Shown: one piece after another, positions 1 to 9,200 of the stretch
How positions within the stretch are numbered: position 1 is the stretch's first letter
How the letters are laid out: each line of letters opens with the position of its first letter
Assembly (NCBI GenBank): GCA_034687125.1
Contig: JAQGBZ010000607.1
Coordinates: 1-27,343 of the forward strand
Origin: Neelides folsomi
Taxonomy: Eukaryota > Arthropoda > Collembola > Neelipleona > Neelidae
Reading direction: 5' to 3'
Length of the DNA stretch: 27,343 nt
The notes under the pieces: generated by a model
The model's database searches: none
What the model was told of the DNA's origin: nothing
The model's input: only the letters and a program-made list of their open reading frames with translations
Translations under genes and position numbers: made by a program

Positions 1-1619
1 TTGTTGTCGGATAGGTTGAAGACTCAGTAGTGAAGATTGTTGTCGGTTGTGTTGGTGCCTCAGTTGGTGCCTCTGTTGGTGCCTCAGTTGGTGCCTCTGT
101 TATGCTAGTTGAAGAATCAGTTGTAAACTCTGTTATGCTAGTTGAAGGATAAGTTGTAAACTGAGTTAACGAAGTTGAACCTGTAGGTAAATTTGTTGGT
201 TTGGATGTAGAAGTAGTCGTAGAAGTACTACTTGGCTTTGTTGGAATAATGAAGTTTACGAGTAACCTCATGTAGTCAATCAAAACAAAATTTTGTTCCT
301 CTATATCATGGTGCATATCTAGTTTTACCTAAAATATCGACAAATGAACATTTAATACAGTAGTTAAAAATCAAAAATATTATATTAACACCAGCAATCG
401 GCCAGTCTCCCGGCTGGTTTGAAACTTCTATCCATTAAAAACTATTAAAGGGTACAAAATAGTACAAACCATGGGTTCGATATCTGTCCCCCTGAAATAT
501 TTTAAAATCATACTATGACCCTCAGACACATTTCGGGCCAACGGATTGCTCGTGTTCGTAGTAGGGAAACGGGCCCATTGCTGGTCCATCTTTATAAGGT
601 ATCAGTTTCGTAATCCGTCGACTTTTAGCTTTTACTACAACAATACGGAATCCTTCCATTATTTAAATGAAGTTTTTTAACCCATCGACGCCTTTCAAAA
701 TCATGAATATGACCCAGGGTTAGGAATTTGCTACCCGAATCTGGCATTACCTGTGCCGGAACGGTGAAACTGACTCCGATTTCTCTAATACAATATGAAA
801 AGAAATGAACCTATTTAGTGATCAATTAAAAATTGACTTTTAGTTCGAAAAGTTGGAAATCTTAGGAAATATTTTAAATTCGTTCTCGACGCTTGCCTCA
901 AACTCAAACTCGCCAACTTTTACAAAATATTTCAAAAGTTTATGAAACTCCTCCTTGCCAAAACCCACATTGTCGCAGATTTCTCGAGGACGATTGGGTT
1001 AATTAAAAAAATTCGCCCGTCATTTTGACCTCGGAAAGATTCCGGTCAGGATGGTATTTTTTATTCAGCCCACCCTGTTGTAGTAAGAGAGAAAAGTCCC
1101 CGAACAAATTCAAAGCTTAATATTTTATAAAGGTAGATTGATGACCTATTATTTGAATGTTACCTTTATTAAACTTTCTTCTGTTGTTTCACCTATAGAA
1201 TAATTATAGGAATTATTAGGACAATCTAAATTATAAGAATAAACACTTTCGTCCGTAAACATATAGGAAATTCTTAACTGGTTATTTGGATTTACTGTAC
1301 TATTTGAACAATACATTTGCACCACCAATTGGGTCATTATAATTTCCGCAAATTCAGATTGCACTTCGAATACAATTGAGCAACTTTTCTTTTCACATGG
1401 CGTAAAAATGCCAACACTGGCATTGTCAAAACCTTCTTCAGCAGAATCGGGAAAATTGCAGAGATCGGAATCATTAGGGCGGTTTAGATAAACACAGTCA
1501 GTCCAAAAGAGATTTCGATCGTAAGTATAGTCAGTTATAAGTTGATTTCCATTATTTAAGCCCATCACCTTTGAGTGTGAAGCTGCCCAACAGAAAATGT
1601 ATAGAAGGATAAACTTCAT
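1..1619 (-). CDS. Secreted mucin-like protein, 5' part, two exons (1164-1619 and 1-328), partial
   Basis: I do not recognise the family. Exon 1 starts with an ATG in a good context (AAACAATG) and encodes 152 residues. These comprise a hydrophobic signal peptide (about residues 1-19), then a compact domain with six cysteines (42, 54, 75, 80, 104, 133; likely three disulfides) and five N-glycosylation sequons (N49, N66, N106, N135, N139). The exon ends AAG|GTAACA. Exon 2 begins after TTTTAG in the same phase and gives about 25 residues of domain, then a Thr/Ser/Pro-rich stalk with EAPT repeats running off the left edge. Composition predicts heavy O-glycosylation, as in mucins or peritrophic/cuticle surface proteins. 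The C-terminus, and hence membrane anchor versus secretion, is not visible. It lies downstream of RyR on the same strand but has its own TATA box, so it is a separate gene. The signal peptide and stalk are seen; any function would be a guess. Confidence 0.75.
51..165 (-). repeat. Coding tandem repeats in the mucin stalk
   Basis: About four copies of a 12-nt unit (51-98, encoding E-A-P-T) are followed by two copies of a roughly 33-nt unit (about 100-165, encoding T-S-I-T-E-F-T-T-x-x-S). All unit lengths are multiples of three, so expansion or contraction keeps the frame. Length polymorphism is expected. Confidence 0.8.
329..1163 (-). other. Intron of the mucin-like gene
   Basis: The intron runs from donor GTAACA to acceptor TTTTAG at phase 0. 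About 390-1080 is noticeably less AT-rich than the rest of the window and contains no open frame I can support on either strand. Read on the minus strand, its start near 1066-1077 has a CAGGGTGGGC motif resembling Tc1/mariner-type termini. A degraded repeat is possible, but no matching opposite terminus was found. Confidence 0.5.
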
Positions 1620-1713
1620 TGTTTCTCAATTAAACTGAATAAGGAGCAATTGAAGAAGAGAGGCTTAAGCCTCTTTACAAGTTCAAGTTCACATAAGAAC
1701 TCCACTCTCCTGA

Positions 1714-1721
1714 TATTTATA
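1714..1721 (-). promoter_or_regulatory. Putative TATA box of the mucin-like gene
   Basis: TATAAATA on the minus strand, about 95 bp upstream of the start codon. This would put the transcription start near 1690 and leave a 5' UTR of about 70 nt. An arthropod-like initiator TCAGT also occurs near 1637, too far away to be driven by this TATA box. Confidence 0.5.
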
Positions 1722-2668
1722 ATCGGATTCATAGGGAAATCTGTAAATCGGTTCTTATCAAAAAGGATTCTAATGTTCATTTATCTTTGGTAAATAGTAT
1801 CTTGCACATTTTTTATTAAAGTGTTAACTCTTTTTCTATTTATCAATAATTTTTAATTAATACTGATTAGTTCAACGTATGAAATTAGAATTCCTATGAT
1901 AATGATTTAATTCAATATGAGATAAGGGCTTAAATTGATGTTTCAAATGAGGATGTGTTATGTGTTTTACATACTATTTATTGTATTACCTACCCTTGTT
2001 TTGCAGCAATAAAAATTACAAGTTTCGTTCACTCATAACCGTTGAAGATTTTATTGAATTTGAACAATCCTAATTGCATTTAGAAAGGAAAAGACACTTT
2101 AATATCTTTTTATAATAATACATCTTAAATGGTAAACATCTTTTTAAATCAAATCTCTACCTACTACCAATATAGTATTTACTTATTTTATATATGTATT
2201 CATGTTTATTGAGTACAATACATTGATATATGAGTCAAATATACATACCTATAGTTCATTCACGAGCAACGTGCACTTGAGTTATGTTGCCCCGCATCTG
2301 CATTATTTAAATTTTGTTACAAACTAAACTGAGAATTTTTTTAATGCACATGATGGGCCAATGTATAACTCAAGTGCTAGTTACTCGTGAACGAACTATA
2401 GATAGATATTATTTGCTATATTAATGATAAAGAAAAGGCATATAATAATGTATACAAGGTACCACATATCCCTTAAAATTTTATGTACTTGGTAAGTACA
2501 CGTTTAAGATTTTAAATGTTTCTTTGATTCGAACTAGTTTATACGTAATTCACTTTACAAGATCGTTTAAATCAAATCTGTTCGAAATGGAAAAAAAATT
2601 GAACAAATATATAATTGTAATATAATAGGTAATTTGACTTGCCATTTTAATAACCTTTCTTAAAATAA
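1722..2668. other. Intergenic spacer between RyR 3' end and mucin-like gene
   Basis: AT-rich, with no supportable ORF or RNA gene. It contains one inverted-repeat element (2249-2401), described separately. Confidence 0.6.
2249..2401. mobile_element. Small inverted-repeat element (MITE-like)
   Basis: A 37-bp arm at 2249-2285 is the reverse complement of 2365-2401 with about four mismatches. The arms begin CTATAGTTC. TA dinucleotides at both ends fit a Tc1/mariner-type target duplication. There is no coding capacity. The first 13 nt of the left arm recur exactly at 27270-27282 at the other end of the window, suggesting a repeated family. Confidence 0.7.
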
Positions 2669-2674
2669 TTTATT
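2669..2674 (-). promoter_or_regulatory. Polyadenylation signal of RyR
   Basis: AATAAA on the minus strand, about 95 nt downstream of the RyR stop codon. This implies a short 3' UTR of roughly 110-130 nt. Other AATAAA-like words occur in this AT-rich spacer, so longer 3' UTRs are possible. Confidence 0.5.
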
Positions 2675-2769
2675 TATAAGGCACAAGATGAAACCTAAGA
2701 TAGGCATGTGTGTTTTAATGCTAAATATTTATAGGATTAGAACATCAGCCAGTTTCATATATTTGTCTT

Positions 2770-3219
2770 TTAGCTTCCTCCTCCACTTAATTCTTCTTCA
2801 TATTGTTTTCTAAAGCAATCTCCCACAGGGAAGAAATCCCAACTTCGTTGTTGGTACATCTCCCATACATATGTTTCTTGGCCGGTATATTCGGTATCCG
2901 GTTTATTGATTAAATGCATCAGGAAAAACCTTTGTAAAGATAAAAACCATAAATAAATTGCAATATAATAGATTAATTTTATAATGAGCCTAATTAGTCA
3001 TTATTCTCAATATTGTCTGTATATGTTTAAAATGTGAGAAAAAATAAACATACATGTAATTTGCTAAATTGTGCTCTTTCAGCACATGAGTTTCAAAACC
3101 GTGAGGAACGATATCAAAGTAATCTTTTCCCATTCCACATATAAAGCAATAAGATTCCATATTTTCGCTCACACTGTTCAATTGATCTCTCAATTCACCA
3201 AAAGCATCAATGATCAAAC
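2770..3219 (-). CDS. RyR: RyR exons 3219-3054 and 2929-2770: S6 cytoplasmic end, C-terminal domain, stop
   Basis: Begins [13 protein letters not shown], the cytoplasmic end of S6, with the conserved gate Ile and the Asp/Glu ring. Next is the C-terminal zinc finger: CFIC, then [11 protein letters not shown] about 14 residues later, a C2H2 arrangement. The split codon AT|G joins NLANYM to [17 protein letters not shown]. The Thr of EYTGQ corresponds to the residue whose backbone completes the Ca2+ site in rabbit RyR1. The protein ends [15 protein letters not shown], then TAA, at the usual family C-terminus, so the 3' end is complete. Confidence 0.98.
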
Positions 3220-6200
3220 CTGAAAATAAACAAATATAACCCTTTTACATGGTTTCAATGGGAGGAAAAAACTTTCAATTTTATGGGAGTAAAATTTAAT
3301 TTGCCAATCAAATCTATGGCATTTATTTAGCAAAGGAATTTCCAAATTCTGGGAGAGATTTTTTAAGATCAATAGATTAATTTATTTCAATTTTATGATG
3401 AAAAGATGAAATTATTTAATATTTACAATTAAAAATATTAAACAACATTTGAATACAATAATTCAAATATGATGGTGAACTACTAGTCGAGCTTATGGTC
3501 GATGGTTGTTGCAAATGGCCCCAAATGTTGTTTACCCCAGGTGGGGGAAATTTATCCCAATTAGGGGAAAGTGAATGGCGGGATGATGTCCAATGGGTTT
3601 TTCCCTAGAGCTAGTTCGAATCAAAATCGTGTAAAAATTACCAAAAAACACCTCCCTTACATGTTTTTTTCGATTTTTCAGGTTTTTATTGGAAATTTTA
3701 ACAAAAAGCATCAAATCACAACAGCAATCTGAACTTTTTAAAATTATATATACAACAATCGTTAAATAAAAAATTATATACGAGAACATAGTCTAAATGG
3801 TTTTGTAATATGTTAATTAAGATTAACTTTTATGTGATAAAGTTCCAAACAAGATGTTGGACACAATGCGACATTGCATGTTTTGCAATGGAATTTGGCT
3901 CTTTTCTCTTGTTTTCTCATCGAGCAAAGCTTACATCGATCATTTCCAAACCAGCGAAATTCAGAGCTGTTTTCTTCAAGAAAGTGTTTTCCCAAGAGGC
4001 GATGAGGTAGTTGATTTGAGTTTTGTGGATCGATGTTGAGAGATGCAAAGATTTGTTCGACAATTTTCATCCGGAATTCCAAAAAGTTGGATGTTGAATT
4101 TTGATTCTTCCACATGCAAAAGGCGTTGTACATAATGAGATCGACGAGGTGGAACAAAGTTTTGACGTACCATTCGTCCTCCTTTTTAAGCTGTAGGGGC
4201 TCATTTGCATATCCGCAAGATCAATAAATCTGGCATTTTCGTTATATTCCATAACAGTAAGAGGTTTAAAAACTGTCTGTAACTTTACCATTTCGTGGTG
4301 GTGACAGGTCGAGATCATGTGCACATTGCGCTTGTCCTTCCATTGCTCCACATGCACTCCTATGCAACACCATGCTTCAACTTGACCTATTCTCAGAACT
4401 TCAAACTTTGGTAAATACTTCCTATTTTATCTCACTGTGCCACAAATGTAAGTTTTTGCTCCAAAAGTCGGTGGGCTAAAAGAGGAGACGTAAACCAGTT
4501 ATCGATGAATAACTGATGGTTTTTACCAAAGTAAGGGGTCATGAGATCGAGGACCAGAACTCCCCCATAACCAAAGGTCTTAATCGATTAATCCATTGTG
4601 AGTTCTTTGCCTTTATAGATTTTTGAATGTAAGAGGAACTTGGTAGTTTCGTCCCTGATGCAATAGATTTTCAGTCCAAAACGAGATCTTTTTGTAGGGA
4701 TGAATTGTTTCATGATGAGCCGACCCTTGAAGAGCATGAGAGATGCGTCGATGACCAGTTTTTCATAAGGATCGAGTACAAATGTGAATCGGTTCATTGC
4801 CATTTCTCAAAGTTCGTTGACTTTGAAAAGACGTTCATCAGCAGGTTGAAGTTCATTGTTGGAGAAATGGAGATATTTCAAAATCTCAAAGCCCCTGTCA
4901 GAAGTCAGGATCTTGGGAATCATACTTATAAATGGGCCGATTCATTGTTGTGGTCAACACTTCATCTTCAGATACTTCATCCTCTGACTCTGGCTGCAAT
5001 GGTATTTCTGTAGTATATAACAATTTAAGTTTGATATATATTTTAACATAATAATGATTAATCAAATAACATACCTCGACCAGCCAATTCACTTGCAATG
5101 GGAAATTTTGGTCATTTGTGTCATTTATCATTTCTTCCGCTTCACTTTCACTCCCTGAATCATCGCTGGAAGATGAGTCCGAAACATCCGAATCGCTCAT
5201 TGATCTCTATCTTTTTGTGGCCATTTCTATTTATTTATTTTTATACATTTAATAATTGTTAAAGTTCATTAACTTATTTAAACATATTTAATCTGATTTC
5301 ATTTACCTGAAGTGACAAATTGTACGACCCAGAAATTATAACGACAATGAGAAAAATTGGTAAAATTGAAAAAGAAAGTTAAGTGGGATCAACGTTTTCC
5401 CAGACCTATATTTGGAAAGATTTTGTTTGGGGGATATGTGTTCCCATCCCAGAATTTGGCAAGATTTTCACTGGGAGCACATGTTACCCGGACCATATAA
5501 AAGGGTTAAGAATAATGATTCTCTTTAAATTGTTCAAATTAAAAATATTTTTAAACAAACCCTGAATGATGGCAAGCAAAATGACAATAACGAAAAAGAA
5601 GAACGTGATGTCAAAAAGAATTCTGTTGAAAACGAGCCAACTTCCTCCTTCGGGTTCACCAATTTCATCACCAATTCCACCACCAGCTCTTACTCCTTTG
5701 TAAAGATGGAACACGAAGCACTAAATGTAAAAAATAGTTTTATTAGGTAAAATCGACTTGTAAGAAATTACAATAGGTAGTAATTTTGTTATACGAGGGC
5801 TGAGTTTAATCAACTTATACCCCTGGGGTATTAACCCCCTGCTGGACATAGGAAGCTAGTAACAATTTATTTTTGTTAACTATAACATGAAGAAAATTCC
5901 CCAAAAATTTGGTGGTCCTAACTATCTCAGGTCGGACTTGGCAACTGATTTTGTGACAGATTTTGGAAAGGCGCTTTGCGCGAAATACCCCAGGGGTATA
6001 AGTTGATTAAACTCAGCCCTCGTATAATAAATAATTATTTAATTGATCTTACTGTTAACATGTTGTGACACTTTTGATCAATTTCATCGTCCTCATCTGA
6101 TACATAAAACTTTCGGAAGAAATTGAAAGCCACAACTGTGTAAATATAAACGACGATTGACAGAAGCATTACAGTCAACATCAACTACAAATAAACGTTT

Positions 6201-9200
6201 TATATTAAAATTTAAATCTTCAATATATTGATTTATAGAAAAAGAATTGTGAAATATTAAAATATATGGTACATTGTTTTCAATTAATCGAAACAATTGA
6301 TATTTATCGTCTTACCTGTTTTCCATTATGAGTGACAGATTGTAAAATGGTTTTTAAAGCTGGTACAGCAACAGCAATATCCAAAAGATGAGCGGCATAG
6401 AAAAAATAATTGTAATTTCCCAGAAGAGAGAAAATTAGATACCACAAGCTATAAAGAAATGCCTGAAAGAAAAGACAAGGTATTGAAATCAATTTCCACT
6501 TACACATTTTTTGTTGTTTTTGTATAAAATTCTTAATTAAATTTTTATCGTACGTTGTCGGTGAAAGTAACTCCCGCCTTCCAAATTTGATATCTCCAAT
6601 CAATGCTTGCAATACTAGAAATGATAAAATGTAATTACATATTTTCTGAATAAAAAATATTTGGAAAAAAAATACTCTTTGTATGTTACAATAATAGATG
6701 ATTAACAGTTAAGTTTATATCTCCGATATACATAATATAGAGCATTTATGAAACTATAAGTACAAATATAAATTCTTACAAGTTGTAAATTCCTCCTTCA
6801 TCATCTTTCTGTACAGCAAACGATGTTTTTTCCATTCCAAGCAAATTACTGATTGCATCAAAATCATACGTTTCACTGTACTTCTGCCTTACTTTTTTCT
6901 TCACAAATTTATCCCAATAATTGACAGGGAAGCATCTGTTAATTAATTAAAATTATATTATGAATTTCAAGTACAAATTATATTATAAGAATCAATAAGT
7001 GCTACTACCTACATACATATTTTTATAACTCACTTTGCTGAAATAACCAATTTGTCCCAATAAAATTTAGAATTGAACTCTTCTGGTGATTGAAATGCAA
7101 TGTAAGCTCCATCAAATTCAAGTGAACGAGCAACTTCTTTTTCTCTCTTGAAAATAGCCAATGGTACCTAGTTTAATAATAAAAATTCATTCAATCAATA
7201 AATACTTAAATTAAATGAATTATGCCTAAATTAAATGTATAGTATTAATTTTAAAAATACCTTAAGATGATAGTAAGCAATCAGAAGAGCGAGCGAAACA
7301 ATTGAATGGATAATAGACATCATTCGAATTGCAGTTTTAGAATAATTGAAATAGCTTTCATCCATATAAACAATCTCCAAAGGATCTTCATCGTCTTCCT
7401 CTTCATCTAAAGTTCCATTCCCACTACCAGAACCTCCATCATCAAGATCATCGCCGCTTCCAGAACCAGAACCGTCAAATTCGTCGCCTTCTTCTAATCC
7501 TTCGCTAATTGCTTTTGCCTAATAAAAATAAAAATATTAACAACTATTAAAAAATGTATAATATTATTTTAATGAAACGTTCTTACTCTGAATAAAAGAA
7601 GACAGACATTTATGATAAATGCTAAGATAAGAGCAGTAATCTTGAGCTTGTAATAGTTCCTTGCCAGGATCCCAACCAATTTGCTCAAATAAGCTCCAAA
7701 TTTAATCTGAATTCATATATGGTTTCATTAATATGAAAATCAAAATCGAGTTTTAAGATCAAAAAATAATTAAATATAGTACATGATACACAGCAGGAAC
7801 TTCATCGGTTTTTGAAGCACCCTTGGCTTGTTCTAATGCAGCCATAACAGCTTGTTGTTGAGCCGCAACGTCAGAATTCAATGCAACAACTTGGGGCGTT
7901 TTTTCAACCAATTTCAATTCGGTACTTTCGGATGGCTCTAATCTCTTAACCAATTGCATTCCTTCCTTTGAATCTTCTGGAGTTGTTTCTCCGCCAGATA
8001 TCTCATGGCCACTTGATTGAGGGGACGTCTGACCGCCTTCTTGAGCAGGTCTTGAAAAAAATATTAAGTTAATTTTGTATTTATAAAGATTAATTGAATG
8101 AGCATCATTGAAAGTTTCATTTTAACAATTAACTATGTATCAGTATATTTCTCAATGTTCACACTAAACTTCACACTTCGTCGGACTTTGCCTTTTGAAA
8201 AAGGCTTTTCCTCAACTCAAGAGGAATGAGTAAAATTTCAAAAATAACTAAATATAAAGTTATTTTGCTACTAATTTTAATTATAATTTATTAAGACGCT
8301 AAGCATTTACTGTGTTTCATCATCTTTTGGTGCTTCAAGTCCAATTATTTGTAGTTGATTTCCCGGATCAACTGATTCTTCTTTACTTTTAGCACTTGGT
8401 AAAGATGGTACAGGAACCTAAGGAATATTGTAATTAACAATTACTTTCGTTATATAAATATAATATTCATGTTAATTCTTAGGATTGAAAGATCTTTACC
8501 TTCAAGGGCATTAACGTCGTTTCTTCTTCAACTACTTCTACTTTTTCCGGCTTTGGTCCACGCATTAAATTTAACAAAAATGAGCCGCAATATCTAACCA
8601 GATAATCAAATTATCTATTAATTAACTCATAAAGGTCACACATTGTAGTAGTAGTAGTAGTAGTAGTAGTAGTTAAGAATTTTGAATATGAAATAAATTA
8701 ATTATAAATGGAAATATGAATGTGACAAACCTTAAAACTTTCCATTGACTCGTAAAGAAAAACATGAATGAATAAAAGAAAATCTTGAAAAAGCCGACTA
8801 TGATTTCAGGAGCACTCATATTCTGAACTTCTCTCATCCTTCTCTTAATGTTTGATGGTGAAATGATGGAGAAGAAGAAGAAAAGTCCATCTTTGAATGA
8901 ATTAAATGTCTGCTTTGCAAGAGTCCCCCTGAAATAATATAAAATTTTAATTGTTTATTTTAATTTTCACCTTATAAAAATATTATTAACAAATTAAATG
9001 ATCAATATTAGATAAGAGTATTAGATCCAAATAATTGTTATTATATTCCTTACAAAATAAAAACCTTTAATTCTTACAGAGTTAAATGATTATTTCTTCA
9101 AATTATTATGCGCCTAAAATATGCTACTTGAATAAATAATTAAATGTTAAATATTATACCTTATACACAATATAAGTATTATATCAAAAGGATATTAATG

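Noticed and set aside
390..410. GGCCAGTCTCCCGGCTGG imperfect palindrome in the mucin-gene intron
   Set aside because: Isolated and short; no partner terminus or repeat structure supports a mobile element.
3810..4039. Plus-strand open frames inside the transposon
   Set aside because: They are antisense shadows of the broken transposase and have no recognisable protein features.
8160..8245. Short hairpins (CCTTTTGAAAAAGG and TTCCTC...GAGGAA) in an RyR intron
   Set aside because: Arms of only six bases; expected by chance in this composition.
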